The notes under the pieces were generated by a model. That model was not told the origin of the DNA and did not search any database. It saw nothing but the letters and a program-made list of their open reading frames with translations. Position numbers and translations under genes: made by a program. Below, piece after piece: positions 18,287-25,666 of a stretch of 46,631 nucleotides of DNA (the first letter of the stretch is position 1; each line of letters begins with the position of its first letter). Source of the stretch: Marisimplicoccus sp964437815 (GTDB lineage: Bacteria; Bacteroidota; Bacteroidia; Flavobacteriales; Flavobacteriaceae); assembly GCA_964437815.1 (NCBI GenBank), contig CAYTIE010000007.1:1-46631 (forward strand), given 5' to 3'.

Positions 18287-18481
18287 ATGGATTCAACTTA
18301 TACATGTTCCAAATGTGGAATGTCAGTAAAAAGCAATTGTGCTAAGTGTGATGAGCCTCTTTTAAATGACACTATAAATCTTGATAATGGAGATGAGGTT
18401 CAAGTTTCATATTGTCCAATATGTGAAGGTAAAATTAAATCTCCAATGTGTTGCGGAGAAGATATGTCTTGCACATTGTAA
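18287..18481 (+). CDS. Small cysteine-rich, zinc-ribbon-like protein of unknown function
   Basis: 64 residues with nine cysteines (7, 10, 18, 21, 43, 46, 55, 56, 62). There are three CxxC pairs (CSKC, CAKC, CPIC) and a final CCGEDMSC. The first half, 'TYTCSKCGMSVKSNCAKCDEPL', looks like a zinc ribbon or rubredoxin-like knuckle; a middle segment 'LDNGDEVQVSYCPICEGKIKSP' suggests a second one. No signal peptide, so probably cytosolic. A TATATTTA sequence at 18274-18281 sits just before the ATG and may be its promoter. It lies 23 bases upstream of the DASS transporter on the same strand and could be co-transcribed. I do not recognise a function. Confidence 0.75.
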   Translation: MDSTYTCSKCGMSVKSNCAKCDEPLLNDTINLDNGDEVQVSYCPICEGKIKSPMCCGEDMSCTL

Positions 18482-18504
18482 TTTAAGTAACCCTAAATAT
18501 AACC

Positions 18505-19968
18505 ATGAACTCAAAAAGTATTGGCTTAATTTCAGGTCCTTTAGCATTCGTATTAATCTTACTTTTCTTTCATCCTGAAGGCTTAAATCCAGAAGCTAAT
18601 GCTGTTCTAGCATCAACAATTTGGATAGCAATTTGGTGGATAACAGAAGCTATTCCTATTGCTGTGACTGCCTTGTTACCCATTGTTTTATTTCCATTAA
18701 CTGGTGGATTAGGACTATCTGAAACAACAGCTTCTTTTGGACATAAATATGTTTTCCTCTATGTAGGAGGTTTTATCCTTGCCATCGCAATACAAAAATG
18801 GAACTTACATAAAAGGATAGCCTTGAATATCATTAATTTAATTGGCACCAATGTAGTAAACATAATCCTTGGTTTTATGGTTGCTACTGCATTTATGTCG
18901 ATGTGGATCTCTAATACTGCTACTGCTGTTATGATGTTACCTATTGCCATGGCGATTGTAACACAATTAAGAGATAATCCTGATACAATTGAGAATGAAA
19001 ATCAAACTTTTGGAAAAGCTATAATGTTAGGAATAGCATACAGCGCTTCAATTGGTGGTGTAGCTACTTTAATTGGGACACCCCCTAATTTGGTGTTAGC
19101 AGGAGTAGTAGAAGAATCCTTTGGATATGAAATCACCTTCTCTCAATGGTTTAAGTTTGGGTTTCCTATCTCCGTAGTGTTATTGTTTTTGTGCTGGAAA
19201 TACTTAACAAGTTTTGCCTTTAAGTTTAAACAAAAGGCTTTTCCTGGAGGACGTGCAGAAATTAGCAAACAATTGAACACGTTAGGTCAAATTAGCTATG
19301 AAGAAAAGTTAGTAGCTATAGTATTTGCCTTAACAGCTTTTGCATGGGTTACTAGAGATTATATATTAAAGCTAATAGTCCCAGCTATTGATGATACAAT
19401 TATAGCTATGATTAGTGCTGTCATAATTTTTTTATTACCTACAAAAAATAAAGAAAGAAGACTATTAAACTGGGAAGAAGCTGTAAAATTACCTTGGGGA
19501 ATTTTATTATTATTTGGTGGAGGAATGGCTTTAGCTGCAGGTTTTAAGGATAGTGGATTAGCTTTGTGGATAGCTACTCAAATGACTTTATTAGATGGAG
19601 TTTCTCTTTTTTTACTGGTATTTATTTTGATTACTTCCGTTAATTTCTTAACAGAAATAACCTCTAATTTAGCAACCACCGCTATGTTATTACCTGTTCT
19701 ATATCCAATGGCAATGACAATTGATGTACATCCATTTATTTTGATGGTTTCCGCCACAGTAGCTGCTTCTTGTGCATTTATGTTACCTGTTGCTACACCC
19801 CCTAATGCCGTAGTTTTTGGGTCAGGTTATTTACGTATTCCTGATATGGTTCGCGTTGGTATATGGATGAACCTAATTTCAATAATTCTTTTAAGCCTTA
19901 TTGTATACTTTTTACTTCCACTTTTATGGGATTTTGATCCTTTAAAATATCTAGTCCCAAAGAATTAG
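18505..19968 (+). CDS. DASS (SLC13) family sodium/divalent anion symporter
   Basis: 487 residues, strongly hydrophobic with around a dozen membrane segments. It has the two SNT-type substrate and sodium motifs of the family: 'SNTATAVMMLP' with 'GTPPNLVLAG' in the first half, and 'TSNLATTAMLLPVLYP' with 'ATPPNAVVFGSGYLR' in the second. These repeats identify a DASS carrier of the inner membrane, typically for succinate, malate or other di/tricarboxylates, sometimes sulfate. The exact anion cannot be read off. Three of eight Arg codons are CGN where neighbours mostly use AGA/AGG, a weak hint of a different origin. The stop abuts the convergent amidohydrolase gene without a gap. Confidence 0.93.
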   Translation: MNSKSIGLISGPLAFVLILLFFHPEGLNPEANAVLASTIWIAIWWITEAIPIAVTALLPIVLFPLTGGLGLSETTASFGHKYVFLYVGGFILAIAIQKWNLHKRIALNIINLIGTNVVNIILGFMVATAFMSMWISNTATAVMMLPIAMAIVTQLRDNPDTIENENQTFGKAIMLGIAYSASIGGVATLIGTPPNLVLAGVVEESFGYEITFSQWFKFGFPISVVLLFLCWKYLTSFAFKFKQKAFPGGRAEISKQLNTLGQISYEEKLVAIVFALTAFAWVTRDYILKLIVPAIDDTIIAMISAVIIFLLPTKNKERRLLNWEEAVKLPWGILLLFGGGMALAAGFKDSGLALWIATQMTLLDGVSLFLLVFILITSVNFLTEITSNLATTAMLLPVLYPMAMTIDVHPFILMVSATVAASCAFMLPVATPPNAVVFGSGYLRIPDMVRVGIWMNLISIILLSLIVYFLLPLLWDFDPLKYLVPKN

Positions 19969-21567
19969 TTATTCTTTTTTAATTACAGGATAATCAATAC
20001 CAAGCTGATCAAGATAAGTTTCATACTTTGTTTCATCAAAATATAGTTCCTTTAGTCTTGATTTATATTGCTCCATTATCTCTTTATTTAAAAAAGTAGC
20101 AGGAGGATCATTTTCTGATATCATAGGCCTATATTCTGTTTCTTCATTCTGAACATTTTCAAAATAGTCCTTAGCTTGAGTTAATTTATTAGGTTTTAAT
20201 AAAAAATCTAAAACTGTCATAGCTAATACTTTTGCACCAGCATTTGCACCTTTATGAGCAATAGGGGTTGCCATAGCAATTGAATTAGACCAGTGGTGTC
20301 CCTGAAGACCTGGAATATTTGACGGGAACCTTAAAGTTACTGTTGGAACTTTCCAAGAGATATCACCAATATCATCTGAACCTCCACTAACTGGAAATGC
20401 AAGAGGAGCTCCTATTTTATTTAACTTTTTTGATAGACCTGATATATTTGAAGAGTTTACTTCTTTCTGAACAGCAATAGCTAATTTTTGGTCATCTTCA
20501 GACCATTCAGGAAGACCTATTTGTTTTACGTTTTCATACATTTCTTCAGCAATAACCTTATTAAAATGTCTAGGCCAAGCAGTTCCAAGGATTCTAGATG
20601 TATAAGTAGTATTAGTCATTAAAGCTGCACCTTCTGCCATTTTATTTGCAGTATTATACATATCCATTATACCTTCATATTTTATATCCCTAAAATAAAA
20701 CCAAATTGATGCTTTAGAAGGGACAACATTTGGTTGGTCACCAGCATCAGTAAAAATTGAGTGCGATCTTTTTAAAGGGTGAAGGTGTTCTCTCTTATAA
20801 TTCCATGCAATGTTCATTAACTCCGCAGCATCTAATGCACTTCTTCCTCTCCAAGGGGCTCCAGCTGAATGGGCAGTCTCACCATCAAATGTATATTCTA
20901 CAGAAATTAATCCAGTTCCTGGTGCTGCCCCCCATGTAACTCCAAGATTACTGCTAACGTGAGTAAAAATACACATGTCTATATTATCAAAATATCCATC
21001 TCTAACATACCAAGCTTTTGTACCTATTTGTTCTTCAGCAACTCCAGGCCATAATACTAATGTTCCATTAATGTTATTTTCAATCATTATCTTTTGAACA
21101 GCCAAAGCAGCAGTAACCACAACTGGTAGACCTGAATTGTGTCCTTCTCCATGACCAGGTGCACCTTCTATCATTGGTTTATGATAAGCAACACCAGGAT
21201 ATTGAGATGCTTTGGGTATACCATCTATATCACTACCAAGTGCTATAGTAGGTCCACCTTCACCATTAGACCAAGTAGCAAACCAAGCTGTTGGAATACC
21301 TGATGACCCTTTTTCAACAATAAAATCATTTGAGGCTAAAATTGAAGTTAAATAATTTGAAGTTTCAAATTCTTGAAATCCTAATTCAGCAAAACTAAAA
21401 ACTTTATCAACCATAATCTGTGTTTGTTTCTTATCTTTTTCAACAAGATTAACAGCAATGTTTTTTAAAGATTTTATTTTTTTATTTGAATATTTCTTCT
21501 GTGCATTAAGGTTCATCCCTATTGAAAGAACCAATACAGAAATAATTAGTGTAGTTATCTTTCTCAT
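19969..21567 (-). CDS. Exported M20 family amidohydrolase, AbgB-like
   Basis: 532 residues. A cleavable signal peptide ('LIISVLVLSIGMNLNAQ', about 1-22) predicts export. Metallopeptidase M20D features: 'ALGSDIDGIP' (bridging Asp region), 'GAPGHGEGHNSG' (His ligand region), 'GVAEEQIGTKA' (Glu-Glu catalytic pair), a dimerisation domain containing 'EYTFDGETAHSAGAPWRGRSALDAAE', and 'GGSDDIGDISWKVPTVTLRFPSNIPG', close to AbgB (p-aminobenzoyl-glutamate hydrolase). It probably hydrolyses an N-acyl amino acid, but the substrate is not certain. It lies 33 bases downstream of nagB on the same strand, so it is likely the second gene of that operon. Confidence 0.92.
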   Translation of the reverse strand: MRKITTLIISVLVLSIGMNLNAQKKYSNKKIKSLKNIAVNLVEKDKKQTQIMVDKVFSFAELGFQEFETSNYLTSILASNDFIVEKGSSGIPTAWFATWSNGEGGPTIALGSDIDGIPKASQYPGVAYHKPMIEGAPGHGEGHNSGLPVVVTAALAVQKIMIENNINGTLVLWPGVAEEQIGTKAWYVRDGYFDNIDMCIFTHVSSNLGVTWGAAPGTGLISVEYTFDGETAHSAGAPWRGRSALDAAELMNIAWNYKREHLHPLKRSHSIFTDAGDQPNVVPSKASIWFYFRDIKYEGIMDMYNTANKMAEGAALMTNTTYTSRILGTAWPRHFNKVIAEEMYENVKQIGLPEWSEDDQKLAIAVQKEVNSSNISGLSKKLNKIGAPLAFPVSGGSDDIGDISWKVPTVTLRFPSNIPGLQGHHWSNSIAMATPIAHKGANAGAKVLAMTVLDFLLKPNKLTQAKDYFENVQNEETEYRPMISENDPPATFLNKEIMEQYKSRLKELYFDETKYETYLDQLGIDYPVIKKE

Positions 21568-21600
21568 ATTAGTATGTTTATTTAAATATAATAATATCTT

Positions 21601-23520
21601 TTAATAGTGATATCTTTTAAAGGATTCAATTGCAGCATAATCTGCAAGTCCCATGTTTTTATATTTAAGTGCAGTCTCTTTATTTCTTTCCTCTGCCCTA
21701 ACCCAAAACTCTCTTAGATCTTGTCCTTGAAACATAACACCATCTTTTTGTGTTTGGTGAAAGAAAATTGATGTTCTTTTTCTTAATACTTGATTTGGAC
21801 TCATTGGCACAGCCATATCTATATCATGAATATCCCACTCTAGCCAAGCTCCTCTATAAAGCCATAGCCAGCAATTTTTAATGAACTTTTCTTTTTTGAT
21901 AGATTTTAATGCATCAAATATTATATCTAAACATACTTTATGCGTTCCATGAGGGTCTTCTAGATCTCCAGCTGCATAAATTTGATGTGGCTTTATTTTT
22001 TTTATTAATGATGCTGTCTTTTCAATGTCTTTTTTTGAAGGAGTGTTTTTTTGAATTTTACCAGTTTCATAAAAGGGTAAATTCATAAAATGAGTGTTCT
22101 TATCTGGAATTCCAATATATCTTGTAGCAGCAATTGCTTCGCTTTTTCTTATAAAACCTTTTAATTTTCTAACTTGTTTTGAATCAATTTGATCAATTTT
22201 CTTATTCTTTAGTTCTTTAATTAGATTCTTAACATCATCGTTTTTAGCTAATTCATTAACATCTTTTGATACTTCAAGAAACTTAAGTGCATCATAATCA
22301 GTCACAGCAATATTTCCTGAAGTTTGGTAGGCAACATGAACATCATGACCTTGTGCAACAAGTCTATCAAAGGTTCCACCCATTGAAACAACATCATCAT
22401 CCGGATGTGGGCTAAATATTATAACCCTTTTAGGATTAGGGGATTTTCTCTCTGGCCTGGTTGAGTCATCTGAATTTGGTTTTCCACCTGGCCATCCCGT
22501 TATTGTGTTTTGAAAATGATTAAACATTTTGATATTTAAATCATAGGAAGACCCTTCAAGTGCTAACAAATCAGAAAGTCCATTTTTATTATAGTCTTCA
22601 TCAGTTAATTTAAGTATAGACTTACCAGTAATTTCACTTAACCAAACTACAGCTCTTCTTTTCATCAGAGAAGTCCATTTACAAGTGTCAACTACCCATG
22701 GTGTTTTTGATTTTATCAACTCACTTGCTGATTCATTGTCTAGTGCTAATGTTGTATTTTTATGATTCTGAAGGTATGAAGCTGGAATCAATGATGTAAC
22801 TTCACCCTCAACTGATTTCTTCACAATTAAACTCTTGTGAATACCCCAAGCCATAACTATTATTCTCTTAGAATTAAAGATAGTCCTAATGCCCATAGTA
22901 ATAGCAGTGTTTGGAACATTTTCTATTCCACCAAAAGTTTTACTAGCATCAAATCTTGTAGTATGATCAAGTGTAATTAATCTAGTTTTAGAATTAAAAT
23001 GTGATCCTGGTTCATTAAAACCAATATGACCTGTTCTACCTATCCCTAAAATTTGAAGGTCTATTCCTCCATACTCTTGAATTTTATTCTCATAAGAATT
23101 ACAAAACTTTTCTATATCATTAGGTTTTACTTGCCCAGAGGGAATATTTATATTTTCTTTAGGAATATCTAGGTGACTAAATAGGTTCTCATTCATAAAA
23201 TGATGGTAACTGTTTTTATCATTCGTTTTGATTGGATAGTACTCATCAAGATTGAAGGCAACTACATTTTTAAAGCTAATTGATTCTTCTTTATGTATCC
23301 TAATAATTTCTTTATATATAAGGGTTGGAGATGATCCAGTTGCAAAACCGATGACACATTTTTTACCTTTCTCTTGTTTTGATTTCACAAGATCGCATAT
23401 CTCTTTTGCAATTAAATGTGATGCAATTTCAGAATTATCAAAAGTTACAGTATGCAATTTCTCAAATCTCGTTCCTTCATTTATTCCAGGAGATTGATAT
23501 TTTAGATTTTTTTTACCCAT
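21601..23520 (-). CDS. nagB: Glucosamine-6-phosphate deaminase fused to a PIG-L/LmbE deacetylase-like domain
   Basis: About 639 residues. The N-terminal half (about 15-285) is NagB-like: 'GFATGSSPTLIYKEI', 'FNLDEYYPI' (general-base Asp) and 'GIGRTGHIGFNEPGS'. The C-terminal half (about 370-639) is PIG-L-like: 'SPHPDDDVVSMGGTFDRL' zinc motif and 'DPHGTHKVCLDI'. This two-domain form is common in Bacteroidota. It should convert GlcN-6-P to Fru-6-P plus ammonia; the added domain's activity is unproven. In E. coli NagB the motif reads NDGHIAFNEP; here the Asp141 position is Thr. The ATG at 23520 is preferred over a TTG two codons upstream. A promoter element TAACTTTG lies 19 bases upstream. Probably co-transcribed with the M20 gene. 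Confidence 0.94.
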   Translation of the reverse strand: MGKKNLKYQSPGINEGTRFEKLHTVTFDNSEIASHLIAKEICDLVKSKQEKGKKCVIGFATGSSPTLIYKEIIRIHKEESISFKNVVAFNLDEYYPIKTNDKNSYHHFMNENLFSHLDIPKENINIPSGQVKPNDIEKFCNSYENKIQEYGGIDLQILGIGRTGHIGFNEPGSHFNSKTRLITLDHTTRFDASKTFGGIENVPNTAITMGIRTIFNSKRIIVMAWGIHKSLIVKKSVEGEVTSLIPASYLQNHKNTTLALDNESASELIKSKTPWVVDTCKWTSLMKRRAVVWLSEITGKSILKLTDEDYNKNGLSDLLALEGSSYDLNIKMFNHFQNTITGWPGGKPNSDDSTRPERKSPNPKRVIIFSPHPDDDVVSMGGTFDRLVAQGHDVHVAYQTSGNIAVTDYDALKFLEVSKDVNELAKNDDVKNLIKELKNKKIDQIDSKQVRKLKGFIRKSEAIAATRYIGIPDKNTHFMNLPFYETGKIQKNTPSKKDIEKTASLIKKIKPHQIYAAGDLEDPHGTHKVCLDIIFDALKSIKKEKFIKNCWLWLYRGAWLEWDIHDIDMAVPMSPNQVLRKRTSIFFHQTQKDGVMFQGQDLREFWVRAEERNKETALKYKNMGLADYAAIESFKRYHY

Positions 23521-23539
23521 TGTCAATAAGATAGAACTA

Positions 23540-23547
23540 CAAAGTTA
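23540..23547 (-). promoter_or_regulatory. Predicted -7 element of the nagB-M20 operon
   Basis: On the minus strand this reads TAACTTTG, matching TAnnTTTG, with transcription expected near 23533 and the nagB ATG at 23520. Confidence 0.45.
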
Positions 23548-23609
23548 ATAATGTTTTAATTTAAAATTATTCTTTTGTTTTTTTAATTTTTATATTCATG
23601 ACTTAATTT

Positions 23610-24533
23610 ATGGATACATTAATTATTGGAAGTGGCCCAGCTGGATATACAGCTGCAATATATGCAGCTAGAGCAGATTTAAAACCTGTAATTTATACTG
23701 GTCTTGAACCAGGCGGTCAATTAACAACAACTACAGATGTTGACAATTTTCCTGGATATCCAAAAGGAATAGATGGGCCAAAAATGATGGGTGAATTAAA
23801 AGAACAAGCTGAAAGGTTTGGAACTGAAGTAAGAGTTGATTTTATCTCTAAAGTGGAATTTTCAAAAAACAAAGGAGATCTTCATAAGGTTTTTTCTCAA
23901 GACGGAACAGAAATTAAAGCCAAAACAATTATAATTTGTACTGGAGCTTCTGCAAAGTATCTTGGATTACCAAGTGAACAAAAATTAATTGGTGGTGGAG
24001 TTTCTGCCTGTGCAGTTTGTGATGGATTCTTTTATAAGAATCATGAAGTAGCTGTTGTTGGTGGAGGAGATACTGCAGTCGAAGAAGCTACCTATTTAGC
24101 TAAAATATGCTCTAAAGTAACTATGCTTGTTAGAAAAGATTACCTAAGAGCTTCAAAGGCTATGCAAAATAGAATTAGTAAATATCCTAATATTTCCATT
24201 CTATACAATCATGAAGTGAAAGAAGTTATTGGAGATAATATAGTTGAGGGGGTAAGAACAATAAATAATTTAACTAAAGAAACAGCTGAGATAAAAGTAA
24301 CTGGATTATTTTTAGCTATTGGACATACACCTAATACTGAAATTTTTAAAGGACAAATAAACATGGATAAAAGTGGATATATAATTACAGAACCTAAATC
24401 AACTATTACAAATATACCTGGAGTTTTTGCTGCTGGAGATGTTCAAGACAAAGAATACAGACAAGCTGTAACTGCTGCTGGATCAGGATGTATGGCTGCT
24501 TTGGATGCTGAAAGATATTTACAAGAAATTTAA
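23610..24533 (+). CDS. trxB: Thioredoxin-disulfide reductase
   Basis: NADPH-dependent flavoprotein that reduces thioredoxin in the cytoplasm. 307 residues, a normal length. FAD-binding 'IIGSGPAGYTAAIYAARA' at the N-terminus, redox pair C134-A-V-C137 in 'SACAVCDGF', NADPH-binding 'VVGGGDTAVEEATYL' and the C-terminal FAD motif 'GVFAAGDVQD.EYRQAVTAAGSG'. An in-frame TAA at 23604 fixes the ATG at 23610 as start, making it slightly shorter at the N-terminus than relatives with a leading extension. Convergent with, and overlapping by 4 bases, the arginase-fold gene. Confidence 0.97.
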   Translation: MDTLIIGSGPAGYTAAIYAARADLKPVIYTGLEPGGQLTTTTDVDNFPGYPKGIDGPKMMGELKEQAERFGTEVRVDFISKVEFSKNKGDLHKVFSQDGTEIKAKTIIICTGASAKYLGLPSEQKLIGGGVSACAVCDGFFYKNHEVAVVGGGDTAVEEATYLAKICSKVTMLVRKDYLRASKAMQNRISKYPNISILYNHEVKEVIGDNIVEGVRTINNLTKETAEIKVTGLFLAIGHTPNTEIFKGQINMDKSGYIITEPKSTITNIPGVFAAGDVQDKEYRQAVTAAGSGCMAALDAERYLQEI

Positions 24534-25666
24534 ATTCTTTTTATTGCTCTAAACCATCTCTCAGGAATATTATCATTTAATGCAGAGGTGTAATCACTTT
24601 CAAGACAAGGCAAATATCTTTTTTTTCCATTTTTCTCAGATAATATAATTTCTAACCACCACCTTTCACTTTCATTACTTTTAATAAAAATCAAATCTCT
24701 TCCTGATACAGAAACATTATATTTTATGAATCCTGATTCATCACTAAATATTGGTTCAGAAAATCTAGAATTAACCCCTTCGATAAAATACCAAATTATT
24801 TGAGCATAAAGTTTAGTTGAAATAGAATTATTCAATAGTTCGAATAAACCAAAATATTCACATTTATCACTAATCCCTGAATATCTAGATAGTATACATA
24901 TTAGCCTACTGTCAATACCATTAGGATTACCGTATTCATAATTCCCAGAGGAAACCCAAGATAACGCTTTCATATCTAAACCAATTATATGCGCATCTCT
25001 TAAAATTGGTTCTGCACTTTTATCATCACCTATCAAATCTCCTAGAGAAATATAATCGAAAAACAGTTTATCCATTAAATCTATCTCGCTGGGAGAACAA
25101 AGGTGTCTTTGATACCCTAAGTTTGTAAAATCATTTAGTTTTGATGAGTCATCAATGATAATTTTATTCATGTATGATCTGCTTGATAAAAGATCTTCAT
25201 CTTGGTGAAGATCAAATTGATTATCTATTGATACAATATTTACCTTTTTATTGAAATTATTATAAGACTTAAAGATTGGAAAAATTATATCATTACTTCC
25301 TCCAATTATTATTGAAATTATATTTTTCTTTCTAAGAAAAAGACATAGTTCAGCAATTGCATGGTAAGTATCATTTGTTGTGTTTCCATTCGGAAGATTT
25401 CCTAGATCAGAAATTGATTTTTTCCACTTGCCAAGATTTAATTGATAAAACTCTTTTCGAAAATTGGATAGATTAAAATCGTTTGATTCAAAAAATGAAT
25501 TTCTTGTTTCACTAATTCCTAAAATTGCAATATCAGTTGATTCTATATCTGGGAGTCCTAAACTACTTGTGTGAATTTGAATTTCTTCTCCAATTGAACC
25601 TCTCTTATTTGACTTTATGGAATTAAGAATGTCATCATCAATAGGTTTTAGAAGTTCAATACTCAT
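24530..25666 (-). CDS. Arginase/formimidoylglutamase-fold protein with degenerate metal site
   Basis: 378 residues. The ureohydrolase fold is recognisable from 'ISIIIGGSNDIIFPIF' (residues 117-132), 'NIVSIDNQFDLH' (143-154), 'AHIIGLDMKALSWV' (225-238) and 'AQIIWYFIEGVNSR'. Active arginases and HutG enzymes need GGxHD, DAHxD and DxDxxD to bind two manganese ions. Here these read GGSND, DNQFD and a segment with one Asp, so most ligands are missing. Automatic pipelines may call it formimidoylglutamase, but enzymatic activity is unlikely. From memory, a similar degenerate protein sits beside topA in other flavobacteria. Its ATG overlaps the topA stop (ATGA), so the two are translationally coupled. 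True role unknown. Confidence 0.85.
   Translation of the reverse strand: MSIELLKPIDDDILNSIKSNKRGSIGEEIQIHTSSLGLPDIESTDIAILGISETRNSFFESNDFNLSNFRKEFYQLNLGKWKKSISDLGNLPNGNTTNDTYHAIAELCLFLRKKNIISIIIGGSNDIIFPIFKSYNNFNKKVNIVSIDNQFDLHQDEDLLSSRSYMNKIIIDDSSKLNDFTNLGYQRHLCSPSEIDLMDKLFFDYISLGDLIGDDKSAEPILRDAHIIGLDMKALSWVSSGNYEYGNPNGIDSRLICILSRYSGISDKCEYFGLFELLNNSISTKLYAQIIWYFIEGVNSRFSEPIFSDESGFIKYNVSVSGRDLIFIKSNESERWWLEIILSEKNGKKRYLPCLESDYTSALNDNIPERWFRAIKRI

Noticed and set aside
18505..19968. Horizontal transfer of the DASS transporter gene
   Set aside because: Three of eight Arg codons are CGN and the GC looks slightly higher, but groEL, mreB and purH also use some CGN, so the signal is too weak.
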